A stretch of 64,000 nucleotides of DNA from Coriaria nepalensis. Its lineage: Eukaryota; Streptophyta; Magnoliopsida; Cucurbitales; Coriariaceae. Position 1 is the stretch's first letter; every line of letters begins with the position of its first letter. Made by a program: the position numbers and the translations under genes. Shown here in pieces: positions 44,597 through 57,085 of the stretch. Below the pieces are notes generated by a model. That model did not search any database. It worked only from the letters and a program-made list of their open reading frames with translations, and was not told the DNA's origin. The DNA lies in assembly GCA_027186245.1 (NCBI GenBank), contig CP114495.1, positions 8,734,501 through 8,798,500 on the forward strand. Direction: 5' to 3'.

Positions 44597-45903
44597 ATGC
44601 GAGTGATACTTTCTAGTAATGTTTTTCTTTGGCATTTTCTTTCCTTTGTTTGCTTGGTTTCCAAGGGAATAAGGGGTCGGGTTACTGGTAATTGGCTCGA
44701 TGCTCATGCAACGTTCTATGGAGCCAACCAAAACCCTACTAGTCTTGGTAAGTCCGGCTAGCTACCACGATATAATTCATTTATGGAGATGCATTAATTT
44801 ATGTGTTTGTAAATTGTACTATAGGAGGAGCATGTGGGTATGATAACACGATCCATGCCGGGTTCGGAGTGGACACGGTGGCCGTGAGCGGTGTTTTATT
44901 CAAAGGAGGACAGGCTTGTGGGGCTTGCTTCCAAGTGACTTGCAACTACAGGCTTGATCCGAAGTGGTGTTTGCGCGGTAGATCCGTGACTGTAACTACC
45001 ACCAACTTTTGCCCTGCAAACAACAACGGCGGATGGTGTGATCCCCCTCGGCCCCACTTTGATATGTCGTCGCCTGCTTTTTTTCGGATTGCACGACGAG
45101 GCGACGAGGGCATAATTCCGGTACTCTTTATGAGGTATACATTAATAATGACAATATGGATATGTCAATGCAACATCATACTAAACCATTTTAATAAAAT
45201 ATGATCGACGCTATTACATTAATTCAATCACCACGTCATATTACTTCATTTCAGTCCATTAAGGAGTGATCATAGTCACTTAAATCTTCGTAAAACTTAA
45301 CATAGCGGTACAGATTCGAACCCATATCATGATTGCATATATAGATTATATATTAATTAAACTATACCACATACTACATAATTAAGTCACACAATTGCAC
45401 AACGGTACGGAGTTGAACCTATGTATACTCAGGACCTTGCTACGTATTATCAAGTGTTATATTAGAGACTCGTCTTACCGACCAATTGCAATAAGATGTA
45501 ATGGTTTCTATGTAAATTCTATCAACAATAATATACATATGATTAGTGTATAAATTTGACTTTACATCAATTATTTATAAAATTTTGAAGGGTACCATGC
45601 AAGAGGAGAGGAGGGGTGCGTTTCACGTTGAAGGGACAATTAAACTTCAACATGGTGATGATATCAAACGTTGGAGGAAGTGGAGATGTGAAGGGTGTCT
45701 GGATAAGAGGATCTAGGGCAAGAAAATGGGCATCAATGCATAGAAATTGGGGTGCAAATTGGCAAAGCTCTATTGATTTTAGAAATCAAAGACTTTCTTT
45801 CAAACTCACTTTGATTGATGGCAAGACATTAGAATTTCTCAATGTTGTTCCTTCTACTTGGAGGTTCGGACAGACATTTTCTACCTTAAGACAGTTTTAT
45901 TAG
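44597..45903 (+). CDS. EXPA: Alpha-expansin
   Basis: A secreted protein that loosens cell walls at acidic pH by disrupting cellulose-hemicellulose contacts. Exons 44597-44747, 44825-45134 and 45591-45903 join in frame to 257 aa, the normal size. A signal peptide covers about 1-25 (LWHFLSFVCLVS). Domain 1 (GH45-like) has HATFYGANQ, GGACGYDN, CGACFQV, TNFCPANNNGGWCDPPRPHF and the HFD motif that alpha-expansins keep. Domain 2 carries VPCKRRGGVRF, NWGANWQ and the final GQTF. The GGWCDPP insertion marks it as EXPA rather than EXPB. The exact EXPA member is not clear. It is flanked by large AT-rich gaps, and no regulatory motif beyond the TATA box was pinned down. Confidence 0.93.
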
Positions 45904-47124
45904 TAAAAATTAAGGATGAAATCATATGACATAATGACGACATGATTAATATTATCAATTCATGTTGTGATGATTTAATAAAATTTCTTGGACGAATTAA
46001 TTTATTGTTTATTTTCGTTGTTGTTGTTGTTGTTGTTACTCTCTTGGTTATATTCTTATTTGAAGTTATTTCTTTTCCTTCTTCATAATATTAAAGAAAA
46101 AACTTTCACCGTATCACGTACTGAAGATTTTGATACGGACTTTCAAATTTATTTTATTTCATTTTTCTACCCAAAACATATTGAAAACTGATCTAAGCTA
46201 CCAAAACTTTTAAAAACCATTCAGAAGCTCCAAAATATTACGCCAACTATTAATAATTGAAATTTGGAGACGAAGTCCCTACAATACAGTTAAGATAATT
46301 ATCAAAATTTTTATTATAAATAAATAAAATATATAAATTTATTGCATATGTTAATTTTGTTCAGATATAAAAATAGTTATAACTTATAATTCTTAAATGT
46401 TATATTTAGAAATAAGCTTCATTCTTTAAAAGGAATTGTCATTTTGAGCCTCATTAAAAAAAAAAAAAAAAAAACTTTAATTGAATACAATTAAAATTTT
46501 ATATATATATATATATATATAGTTCAATAGTACTTATTAATTTTAAATTATATATCTATAAGAATTTAGGAGATAAAATTATATTAGAGTGAATATTGAA
46601 CATTAGTATATAATGAATGTATTAAAACTTCGATAGATTAATAATTTTGGAATTAATAAAATTTATTAATTTAATTAAATATTAAATAATTTATTAATTT
46701 ATCAAAATATTTTTAATTTATTAAGCCTATGAAACTAATTAAATATAATTAAAAGAATTAACATTGATGAATATAGAACAAAAGTTCATTATCCCAGAAC
46801 TCTAGCAATGCTTCCCAAATTCAAACAATAGTTAAGAAATGGTAAATACAAGATCTAAATTAATATTAATTTCAAGAATAAATAATTAATGAGTGATATT
46901 TAATAAATAACTCATTTAAATCATAAGAATTGTATTAAAAAATATATTATCTTATAAATTTAATGAATATATTTAAATAAAAATCGATTAAAAATATTAT
47001 TTAAATAATATTATTATTTTATAAATATTTGCATACACATCCTTTTTTTTTTTTTTTGGCCAAAACATACATATCCAATAAATGCCTCTTGTTTAGGAAA
47101 AAAAAAAGGAAAATTAACTCCTCT
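45904..47124. other. Intergenic, very AT-rich
   Basis: No coding segment. It contains an A18 run near 46456 and a (TA)n run at about 46502-46520. Confidence 0.45.
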
Positions 47125-47358
47125 TTACATTGCAAATAAAGTTTGTAAATTATTAGGAACTGTAAATTCTCCACCTCTACTCCACGTAGCCTCGGCAATT
47201 TGTTGCTGAGCCTTCGTGCATATATGAGATGGATCAAGAAACACATTTGCATTCAGATCCTTACACAACTTGAAATCCGCAGGCGAACAGCCTCCAGTTG
47301 CTCCGAAATGCCCAGTTCCACAACAAGCAGAATCCCCATTCTGGAAACCTATACTTAT

Positions 47359-47397
<39 letters not shown>

Positions 47398-48951
47398 TAT
47401 AAGAAGAACTGAAGAAGCAGTGGCAGATAAAGATCTTTTTGGATATGGGGCTGATTCCCTAATATAAATTTAGTACGTTACTTGTTTATGAGAAAATAAA
47501 AAACAAAAACAAAGGGTCCCTATAAAAATTAAAATCTCAAGTTGACCCTAAAGGTTTTTAGAATTTACAGAAAGAAAGTAGAGTAATGAAGAAGTATGGT
47601 ACCAAAGGTATTCGGGCGATTGATCCGATTAGAAACAGGCTCATAGACTTTGCTCAATGAGTATTTGAAATCTGTATAATCGATGTAATATGCAAACTTC
47701 TGTAAATGTAATTGAAGTAGTATATTGTGAAGTGTGATCATTCTATCAGCTTTTTCAGCATTCACTCCGTTCGGTCCGCTATTTGCTGCTGCAAATGCTC
47801 TTACACTTGGGAATTTGGCCATGGGCCACAATTCCATAAATCCAAATTTCCTTCCTCCTTCATTGTATATTCCCTATAACCAAAACCCAGATTAATATAA
47901 CAAGAATATGATTCGGTACTTACCGAACTGTGCTTACGCGTGCTTATAAAAGAAAGGCAGTTTGATTTCAATCCAAAAGGCGCTTGATACTGTCAAATAG
48001 GATCTTACTGACTGCTCGATGCAACATCGAGCACCGTTGTATCAAGATCAGACCGCTCTATTGCTCGGTAAGTACTGAATCCTTCTTCTATATATGGATG
48101 GATGGATGGATCTCTTTAGTGTTACCTTTACCACAGCATCCATAATTACAATAATACCCTCTACGAACTTCCTTCGATTATCATATATTGATGGAAACGT
48201 GGTACTATAGTTGTCCAAGAAAGGAACCATGTAATCGTTGGTTCCGAAGCTGAATAAGTAGACAGCTCTTGACAACAAGACATTTGTTGCTATGTCACCT
48301 AGTTTTTGCTTCAACGCAGCCTTCACTGTCTTGAAATTTGCCAGTTGGGTGTTCAGATCTTTCGTCTGATCATGCATCCATTATAGAGATTAATCACATT
48401 ATAGGATTGTATGATCATGTACAATATATGTCGTAAAAAAAAACAAACGAACGTATGTACATATCCTTGGACAAGGACGCCGGAAGCGGGTGTTGCGAAA
48501 TTTACACCGCGTGTGAAGTCTGTGTCATTTGAGCTTGAATATTTAGGAATGTGTGGAATTTTCGCATATTCAGCTGGGTGAAAACATGTTAAATCAATCA
48601 AAATTATCATAAACAATAAAGAAACGAAACATATGATTATTCTAATTTTATGTTGCTTTTTTTTTTCCAAGGGGCCGCGCGAACGGTAGTCTCAACTACC
48701 ACATATTGTGACGTAGGCTCGACCACTTTGGGCCGACCTTAGGCGGCACCCCTCCTAAGTGCAATGGAGGTCACCAACCTCCTGAAAGTAGCGATACCTA
48801 TAAAATCCGGAAAGATGCGATAACTTTTGGTGTTGAATAGTGAATCGCCAAAAACGAACATAGCCGTAGGACCAGCGCAGTTGCTTGGGTTTATGATCTG
48901 AAAGACGAATCCATAGAAAACAAGCGGATAAACATCACTCAATCTCACCAT
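47125..48951 (-). CDS. GDSL esterase/lipase (GLIP1-like), shortened
   Basis: GDSL enzymes are secreted serine hydrolases acting on lipid esters; GLIP1-type members act in defence. Five exons on the minus strand (48951-48798, 48573-48461, 48365-48126, 47873-47603, 47348-47125) join in frame to 333 aa. The hydrophobic N-terminus is followed by block I FVFGDSLFN (nucleophile Ser), block II GVNFATPASG, block III FSFGTNDY (Asn) and block V DPSHICTKAQ (Asp and His). The usual ~25-residue stretch after GDSLF (NNNYIN … GRFSDGR) is missing: FGDSLFN passes straight to TKSYRIFPDF. Block IV (GPxGC) is also altered (LWPMAKFPSVRAFAA). The four catalytic-type residues remain, so it may still be an enzyme, but these changes and a length below the ~370 aa norm raise doubt. 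Intron 1 is oddly GC-rich, and intron 4 has an (AT)n run. Confidence 0.78.
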
Positions 48952-50280
48952 TGTTAATTTATGTATCAGCTTCTATGGTTTAGAAGAGGATCTTATCGTT
49001 TTATGGTTTAGGCTAGTTTATATTTAGAGATTATCCTCTTAACTCTTTATTTATTTATAGCTAAAATTCTTGTACCACCAAAATAATAGTTAACATTAAC
49101 TAAAATACTACCAAATTTTCAATAATTAACCACAACCATCAAAACTTAACTCCTATTATTAACCTAAACCTCAAATCTCACACCTATATTAATTTGGGAA
49201 TAATTGTTAGAGAAAAATCATAATTTATACTCACTATAATTTCTATACAACGAAAGGAATTAACCTTTTGGAACTAATACCCATGTGTTGGCTTCAAGTG
49301 CTATCATGCAAAGTTAAAAGTACTCAAATCAATTATAATCCTCGAGAATAAATTCAAGATGACAAAATTCAATTTTATTATTTATGGTAGGCCTGTTATA
49401 GTTTACTAACAACAATGAGTTTTCAATGAGTTTTCATACTTAAGGACACTAGTCATTAATGGTATGGGAGTTTCAAATATGGCAACATCGGGAAGAAACG
49501 AAATCATGAGCATAAGGATAAGAAAGTTAAATAGACCGATTTGAGAACAAGGGAGTTCCTGATGCTAGAGGATTATTCATGCTTGATGTTAATGATAGAA
49601 AGTTGAGTAATGAAACTCGTTCATTTACGTATGAGTTTAGGAGTTTTCAACTGAAGGTAGTAATCTTAATAGAAACCGACTAAAACAAGCTCACGACTCT
49701 AAATGGAAACAAATGGCAAGCTCTCTGCTCTATTTGCTTGCAATGTTATACCTATCAAAGTTGGCAAAAGTTTCTGTAATCTTAGACTCGTTACGCTGTT
49801 TGTATAAATATACTATAACAGTTCAATCAATTTCAGATATAAGACAAAATACATGAAACTTTATAAAAACTTACGACTTGTCAATGATCACTTCTTGATA
49901 TTTTTTTTCCCTAATGACCTGTTGCAGTTCATTATGCTATCATTATGTCTCATTATCATGTCTTTCCTCTTTCTTTAGCCTCTCTAAGCACTTCCCTCAT
50001 CCTACTTTTAATATGATTAATTATATGTTCAAAAAGCTTAGAGCTACGAATCTTGTCTTTAAGTCTTGCGTTATCACAACCTTTTAAGATTAATTAATTA
50101 TCTAATACTTTACTTTTAAGAGTCTGACATTAAACTATAAAAAACTAAAAAGTTAATATTTTATTTTTATTTAACAAAATTTAAATTGATAGGTAAGAAA
50201 TATATATGTGATGGTCAAATCGAGAATCAAGCATGATTAATAATAATTGGCCTATTATAAATTGTATTACATTAACTAGT
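48952..50280. other. Intergenic between GDSL and PPR genes
   Basis: Promoter side of the GDSL gene, then AT-rich sequence with no supported coding region. Confidence 0.4.
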
Positions 50281-50745
50281 AAAGATGTCAAAATAGACCG
50301 AACGTTTTACCTTAGCTCACTAAAAAAATCCGGCCCGAAGCTCGGACTATTATAGACAAGTTGGGTTAAGCCCATCCCTTATATGCAAGCTAAGTTTGAG
50401 CATGATTTCAAGCCTCGGAGGCTGGCCTAGTGTTTGGGCCCGTATGGGTCTAGCCCGGCCCAACCCGCCTGGGCCCCCTAAATTGTAAATTTTGAAATTT
50501 TTTTTTCCTTTCATAGGTAGGATAGATCATTGAAGTATTTCAATTTTTTTTTTTAATTCTTATATTTTTTTTTTCTTTTTATCTTATCATTTTTACATAA
50601 TAATTTTTAAATCATTCCCGTCCAAATTTAACAATCCATTTATTATTTACTAATACGTCCCTATAAACCCCACCAAGCCCAGCCTTAATAATGAAAAGTC
50701 TGGCTTGGACTAAATTAGGCAGTCTGTTTTGACAACTAATTAAGA
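50281..50745. mobile_element. Worn hAT-type MITE
   Basis: The left end reads TAAAGATGTCAAAATAGACC and the right end, reversed, TAGTTGTCAAAACAGACTGC, similar inverted ends. The inside has hAT-style GGCCCGGCCCAACCCGCCTG and GAAGCTCGG words. No clean 8-bp target duplication remains (ATTAACTA against ATTAAGAA at best), so it is older than the two intact hAT elements in this window. Confidence 0.5.
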
Positions 50746-51004
50746 ACTAAATTGAGTATTTTAAATTTTTCGTGGATTAAATTCAAAATAATCAATCATA
50801 TGCAGTCAAAATTTAAAATTTAAAAAATTAAACGCAAAACATATTTTAAAAAAGTAACCGAACGGACCCTAACGATTTACTTTTTTTAAAAAAAAAGAAA
50901 AAAAATAGGAATCATGGTTTAGCGCTTAAACCCTTTCTCTGTCTCTGTCTCTCTCTTCCTCCATAAACCCTCTTGTCGACATTGTGGTCGATCAATTTGC
51001 TCTC

Positions 51005-53167
51005 ATGGCGTTATCAACAAACAAAATAATAAACAGAGCTTCTTCCTTTTTCAATCTCGCGAGAAACTCATACAGCACAAGAAGGGGTTGTAATCGAAGA
51101 AATCTCTTCGCGAGAATCAGTCCTCTAGGCGACCCTGATCTCAGCGTAATCCCTGTTCTTGATGAGTGGGTTCGAGAAGGAAGAACGATCAACGAATTCG
51201 ATCTGAAGAGAATCATTCGTGACCTTCGTTCTAGCAAGCGGTTCGGTCATGCGCTTGAGGTCAGTAGATCTTAGTGCTTGTTTCTTTTTTTTTTTTTTTT
51301 TTTTTATCCAGCTATGTTGATATCGTTTGGTTGCGGAGAATTTGTGCGCAAAATACTAGGGGCTATATTTCTGTTTGGCTCTTAAGAAAATTTCTGGAGA
51401 GAGGGATTCTACTTCTTTGGCTATAAGATCGTCAATTGGATTCTCAAAATTTTGATCAATTTGATGTTTGGAAAATAAAAAATGATCGATTAGCTAATTT
51501 AGGGCTTATTGAGAATTCAATGTTGAATTTTTTTTTTTTTTTTTTTTTTAAAAAAACCTCCGCTTTCATAATCTCCTAAAAAAAATGCAATTTTAGATTC
51601 TACTGTCAGGTTATAATCAGATGTGTTTCCTAAAATTCTAGTACTGAACTCTAGTTTGGGCCATAAGTTTCAGATTAGGCGCATAAATTCCAAACATTAA
51701 CTAAAATACACTAAATTTCGTTTAGTGATTTTACCTGGCATTCTAAATTCCAGTTTCAGTGAATCTCTTATCTAATGTTGCATGAATTACTATTGTACAG
51801 ATTAATTGTTCTGATCTGTTCTTTTTTCATATCAATCTATTAGAAATAAATATAGTACTCTATTGTGACTAACTTAATCATCCTCTTCTCTCCCTCCTTC
51901 CCTCCCTCCCTCCCTAATGAAGGTTTCAGAGTGGATGAGAAGGAAAGGACCCTTTCCATTTTCACCTGGAGATCAAGCTGTACAGCTAGACCTAATCGGC
52001 CGAGTCCATGGACTCAATTCAGCAGAGACATACTTCAATAGCTTAACTGATCCTGAAAAAGTCGATAAGCTATATGGTGCTCTTCTAAACTGTTATGTAA
52101 GAGAGGGCCTTGTAGAAAAATCCCTTTCTCTTATGCAGACTATGAAAGAGATGGGTTTTGCTTCTTCTCCTATTAACTACAATGATATCATGACCCTACA
52201 CTTGCGTTCGGGCCAATTAGAGAAAATTCCCGAGTTGTTATCAGAAATGAAGGACAAAGGGGTTTACCCGGATAACGTTAGTTATAGAATTTGTATAAAC
52301 TCATATGGAGCTGGATTGGATATAGAGGGTATGGAGAAAGTTCTAGAAGAAATGGAGAATCAAACAAATATTTCTATGGATTGGACTACTTATTCCATGG
52401 TGGCAAATTTCTATATAAAAGCTGGAAATCGTGAGAAAGCATTGATGTATTTATGGAAATGTGAAGGTAAAGTGGATAAAGAAGCCATTGGTTATAATCA
52501 TCTCATTTCGCATTATGCGAATCTTGGGAACAAATTCGAGATGATGAGATTGTGGGGCCTACTCAAATCAAATTGCAAGAAGCAATTGAACCGGGATTAC
52601 ATAACCATTTTGGGCTGTTTAGTGAAAATTGGCGAGCTTGAAGAAGCTGAAGTTTTGCTTAAAGAATGGGAATCAGCTTGTAAGGCTTATGATTTTCGGG
52701 TTCCAAATATTCTTCTTATAGGGTATTCTCAGAAGGGTTTGATCGAAAAAGCCGAAAAGAGGCTTATGGATATGATTAATGAAGGAAAGAGTCCTACGCC
52801 GAATAGTTGGGCTATTATTGCAAAAGGGTATGTGGATAAGATGGATATGGAGAAGGGTTTTGAGTGTATGGAAGAAGCTCTTGTTGTGCAAGCTCGAAAT
52901 AAATATTGGAGGCCTAAATGGAAAATTATAGGAAGTATTGTCATCTGGTTGGTCAAAAATGGGAAGAATGAAGAATTTAAACAGTTTTTGAGCTTATTGA
53001 AGACGGTTCCTACTTTGGATAGGAGGGTGTTGGATGCATTAGATCAAGCATATATAGAAGGCGGGAAAGAAACTGATGAGATGATAGAAATCCTTAAATG
53101 CGAACATAATGTCAAAAATGATGATGTTTTAGATGAAAATCAATCCGTAGGAGATTGTGTGGTGTAA
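51005..53167 (+). CDS. P-class pentatricopeptide repeat protein, probably mitochondrial
   Basis: PPR proteins bind organelle RNA and act in its processing, stability or translation. Two exons (51005-51259 and 51923-53167) give 499 aa. The N-terminus (MALSTNKIINRASSFFNLAR …) is basic with few acids, fitting mitochondrial targeting. From ALEVSEWMRRKG onward come about nine PPR-like helix pairs, e.g. YGALLNCYVREGLVEKSLSL, INYNDIMTLHLRSGQLEKIP and VSYRICINSYGAGLDIEGME. This pattern with WMRRKGPFPFSPGDQAVQLD resembles the Arabidopsis At2g20710/At4g21705 group. There are no E or DYW editing domains. The open frame extends upstream to a GTG at 50984, but 51005 is the first ATG. The leader has (CT)n, and the intron ends in (CCCT)n just before the acceptor. 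Confidence 0.92.
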
Positions 53168-53606
53168 CTTGCAAAAGAATTTAAAGTTTCGATTGATCTT
53201 TTTGGGGTCTCTTCTCATCATCATTAGGCAAAACGGGGAGCTGAAGAACAGTCTTAATTGACTTTCTTTGATTGAAACGATGATAAGCTATCTCGGACAT
53301 CAAATGTATACGGTTGTCGGTGTATACATCTGACAGATCCAAAATGAATCTTGTAATATCCCGGGTCGCGGAGTGTAGGTGTATACAATTTGAGAGAAGA
53401 TAGCTTGTTTATGATCTAAGCAAGACATTATTTATACAAACTCACATATGAATTTTGAGGTTTTGGATTTGGTTTTTTTTTTTTGGCCTGAGGTTCTGGG
53501 TTTGGGTAAGAGTTTTGTACATGTAAGAGACTTCTCATCTTTTATTAAGAAAATGTTAGAATATAAAAATCATTTTTAATTAAAATTGTTTTTTTAATGA
53601 TTTTAC
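53168..53606. other. 3' flank of the PPR gene
   Basis: PPR 3' UTR, then sequence with ATTTTGAGGTTTTGGATTTGG-like runs and nothing recognisable. Confidence 0.35.
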
Positions 53607-53690
53607 AATTTTACCCTTCTCGTTCGGCACGCTCTCTAATTCTTGTTTCTTGCTCTCTCCCTCTCTCCGACTCATCCTATCCCTCTGACA
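53607..53690. repeat. Dispersed repeat, copy 1
   Basis: TTTTACCCTTCTCGTT, then CACGCTCTCTAATTCTTGTTT and CTCCGACTCATCCTMTCC, recurs at about 59067-59140 in the same orientation with modest divergence. Each lies at the edge of a transposon or gene fragment, so it may be part of a mobile element's untranslated region. Confidence 0.55.
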
Positions 53691-53840
53691 GTGAGATTGA
53701 TCACCATTTTGAAAAATCACCCCTTCTGAAATTCTGATCAGTTGGGATGGATCCCATACGAAGAGGTCCAAGTTTTGTTTCAAGCATAAGTTCATCTTGT
53801 CCAATTCGGCTTCGGCCAGACCGGCTTCAACCTTTAGGCT
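53691..53840 (-). mobile_element. Antisense fragment of a gypsy pol gene
   Basis: The minus strand reads LKQNLDLFVWDPSQLIRIS, then EGVIFQNGDQSH. This matches the pattern LxxNxDxFAWxxxDMxGIxPEVxxHxLNxxP that precedes the reverse transcriptase in plant gypsy elements. The fragment is short and is not followed by an intact RT. Sequence at 53841-54060 may extend it upstream but is not diagnostic. Confidence 0.4.
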
Positions 53841-54103
53841 CTTATCATCTCCCCATGAGCTTGGTCAAAGTGGTATAGCTAGGGAATCCTTGGCGGTCCT
53901 CTTCTTTTCTTCCCTCTTGTTCTTATAATCATACATCTTTTATTCTCTTCAGTATACTCCCTTATAACATTCACCACTTCTGCTCTATCAACCTCCTTGT
54001 TTTTTAAACACGGTTAAAAGTATCCTTAAGAAAGTGAATTTTTCCTTCAGAAAATCTAGCACTACTGAAGAATAAAAGAATAATGTATAAATGTGGAGCA
54101 TAT

Positions 54104-55430
54104 CTACCTGGGTACACTATCAAATTCTGTACATTCCGCAGCAACCTGTTTCAAAACCTTAGGTGATCAAAGAAAAACCAAGAAACAGGCAACTTATCGA
54201 AGATTGAGATAAATATACATAGCAATTTAGGGGAAGAAAAATCTAATGAAAATGTTGGCATAACATCAATTCAAAGCTAGACTGCATTCATATGTGACAT
54301 AAACAGTCCACATGAAGCTTACATTATCATCAGATAAGTTGACAACATCATCATGCTTCTCCAGAGTTGAAGCTGACAAATAAAGAAGTTTCTCCATGCT
54401 CTGTAGGATCGAAGGAAGTGGTTCCGTCAGTATCAAACTAAATGCAAGAAAATGTAAACGTTTGTATACAATACATGATACACATGAAAGTACTAGCACC
54501 CTCAATAGGAGAGAATGTACATTTTCAGGCATTAGAGATGGAGTCATAACTCACAAGGCCATAAATTTTTCTTATGGCTCAATCAAGACTTCAAACTGTT
54601 ATTAATCTTTACAATGTGAAGAAATTTGACCCTTTTTCTTTTTACAGTGAAAGAATGTGGACACATTCACCGCTACTTTCTTTAAGAGTTTTATACAACT
54701 TGACTTTTGAGCTGAGCGTGGATTATACCTTTTGTACATCGTACTGACAAAGACCTGCAAATGAAATAAACAAACGCTAAGGGTAATGTTATTCAAAATG
54801 TGAATGCAACTACGACATAAGGAAACGCTACTGTAAAAGCAACAGCTCTTTTCAAGATTTATGGACAGAAGCAGTTAGATTGATCGAAATATGTTTACCC
54901 AGAACTTGTTGTATCATGTTAAGGTCCATCTGAAATCCATTGCCGAGCATCTTAAACAGAAACTCCTCCATGTCATGGTGCATAGTGTCACTTTTAGCAG
55001 CTACACATTGTGAAACTTCTTCACTCCATAACTCAGAGGCAGGTAACTCAACAGAGTTCAATTTCATGGGTTTTCTAGATCCAAATGATTCATTAACTAG
55101 AGGCCAGTTTTGAACATAGTCCTTTCCAATAACACTAGAAACACTACCCATCGACACTGAACTGTTCTTCATCTTTGATCCTCTCTTATTTCCATCCCCA
55201 TTATTAGTCTTCTGAATAATAGTACTAGAGGATGGCTCTAAAGGCGGTGTGGTATCCATTTTTTGGGATGAACAAAGAATTTCACCTGCTATTTCTACGT
55301 TACGGTTTGCCTTGCACTAAGCATCACCAATATCCTCTAGAGAAAATTGAGAGCTAAAAGTTTCTACCAACATCTTCAAGTGTCTAGTTTCAACATCATC
55401 AAGTGGATGGAAAGAAGGACCTCCTTCCAT
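54104..55430 (-). pseudogene. SDE5: SDE5-like gene with one internal stop
   Basis: SDE5 is a plant protein with some likeness to RNA export factors, needed for trans-acting siRNA production and transgene silencing. Exons on the minus strand are 55430-54899, 54754-54729, 54400-54323 and probably 54145-54104. All junctions keep frame. Conserved parts are FSSQFSLEDIGDA, GSVSSVIGKDYVQNWPLVNE, MHHDMEEFLFKMLGNGFQMD, QYDVQKSMEKLLYLSAS. Codon 38 is TAG (55319-55317), exactly where relatives have Tyr in SLEDIASAYC. Everything else in the 177-codon first exon is open, and translation could restart at the ATG of MDTTPPL (55259). The last exon (VAAECTEF, then TAG) is short, so the C-terminus may also be truncated or the final exons unrecognised. 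Confidence 0.72.
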
Positions 55431-56259
55431 CTTTGAGTCTTCTGAATACCCAAAAAGAATGCTGTCAAAGACAAGATAAAGTTTTTTAAAAAAAAGGAAA
55501 AAGATACAAGTAAAATAAGGAAGAAGACTAAAATCTCTGGTCTCGCCTTTCATGTTCTTTACAAACAAGCAATCAGATACAATAATCCAAAGCAAGGTAT
55601 CATTTCAAGAAAACATCATACAGTGTCACTCTTTCTTTCTTTCTTTTTTCTCTTTTTTGGCTAGTATATCAGAGGTTGATCAATCAGAAGCAATAAACTC
55701 AGGGTTTATTTATTTTTCTCTCTTTTACATTTCTTTCTACTGTTAATATATTTTTCCTAAACTTTCTGGTTGAACAGAATAGAGAGATTAATAAAAGTAG
55801 TTCACAACCAAAATGTGCGTGACAAATAAACAGATGCAAACAGATGCGATGCTTTCCTATAAGAAGAAGATGATGAATCGTCGCCATTATAAGCAGGCGA
55901 TGAAAAAATCTACACTTTTCAACAGCAAGGTCTACTCGATGAGAAAACTAAAATCAGCAAGAAAAGATCTTTCACTTACAAAAAGAAAAGATCGAGTACT
56001 GCACAATGGAACAAAGAACTAGCTCTCTCTCTCTCTATCTTTCTCTCTCTGCTTCTTAGCTTCTCTTTAATCCTAAAAATTATACCCAGAAAAGAAAGTG
56101 ACTGGAAAATGAGAAAATGAAAGAAAATGTGACGAGAACGGAAATGTTATGATCATGCACTTTGCCTCTGCCTTCATTTGAAAGCTTGCGCTATGGTAAA
56201 ACGACGAACGTGCATTCTACGCGCTATAGGAGGAAGTGGTATACTGGTAAAGCAAGCTT
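55431..56259. other. SDE5-like 5' region
   Basis: This should hold the 5' UTR, and possibly a leader intron, of the minus-strand SDE5-like gene. A (CT)n tract at about 56021-56050 fits a leader near the transcription start. No coding exon is recognised upstream of ATG 55430. Confidence 0.4.
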
Positions 56260-56390
56260 ATTGGGCTGAGATTTTCTTTTCTGAGCCCAAAACATAATGC
56301 CTAATGAATGGGCTGTGAATTTTCCATTTTGAGCCCATTTAAAATGTGAGGGTAAAAAACTGAAACTGCATTTCCATTTCGAGCCCATTT
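56260..56390. promoter_or_regulatory. Cluster of site II (TGGGCY) motifs, likely shared promoter
   Basis: TGGGCT, or AGCCCA on the other strand, occurs five times, near 56261, 56283, 56307, 56333 and 56381. Two lie in a repeated TTCCATTTYGAGCCCATTTA. Such site II elements, bound by TCP factors, are typical of promoters for mitochondrial, ribosomal and other housekeeping genes. The cluster sits between the divergent SDE5-like (minus) and microprotein (plus) genes. Confidence 0.55.
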
Positions 56391-57085
56391 AATCCAACTC
56401 GTTTAATCGGTGACCCGCTACTCTTCTCCGCCGTCACGGCCTTTCTTCATCGCCGCTTGATAGACGAAAAATCTCCGCTTTACCGAAGTTAGTCTTCCGA
56501 TACTTTCTCCTTTCTCTTTAATTCTTTGATCTATGTAGATTAGTTCTACAGTATTTTGGATAATGATTTTTGGTTTTCTTCTCTGTTGTTTTGATTGATT
56601 CGTATTTCGTTTCGTATCTGATTGGTTTGACTAATTTTAGAAATGCAAAGTAAGAATCATTTTCTTCAACACATTCTGCACTTGTTTTCTGCAGTTTTAA
56701 TTTTAGGTTATGGCCTTGCCACTGTGGTGAAACTTTCCCGATCATTAGCTGATACTCTTATTAATGTTTTAAAGAAATTCTCTGTTCTTCCTGCCTTTTG
56801 GGTGAAAAATGAAAATTGAACCTTTTTTTTTTTTTTTTTTCTTAATTTGGTGATGGTGGTGGTTTGGATGGTCTGGTAAATTGAAATTTGGCGTTTGGCA
56901 AGTTGTTTCGGACAAACTTCAGTTTTGGAAGCTCCAATTATTTCATTTCAGATAGTTTCCAAATGAAGTTTTGAACCCTTTTTTTTTCCTTCTTTCTAGT
57001 TAAATTATTACTTAAAGCTTTTTGTACTGGAAAGTATGAGTAAGCAATCTTGCAACATTTCTTGTTTGGTTTATGGCAGCAAAGA

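Noticed and set aside
45300..45440. tRNA-like words (AGATTCGAACC and GAGTTGAACC) in the expansin intron
   Set aside because: They resemble a T-loop only; no acceptor stem or anticodon arm can be folded around them.
47300..47410. Tandem (AT)n and TATG-type runs as a CRISPR-like or satellite array
   Set aside because: It is a simple microsatellite in a GDSL intron, without spaced repeats.
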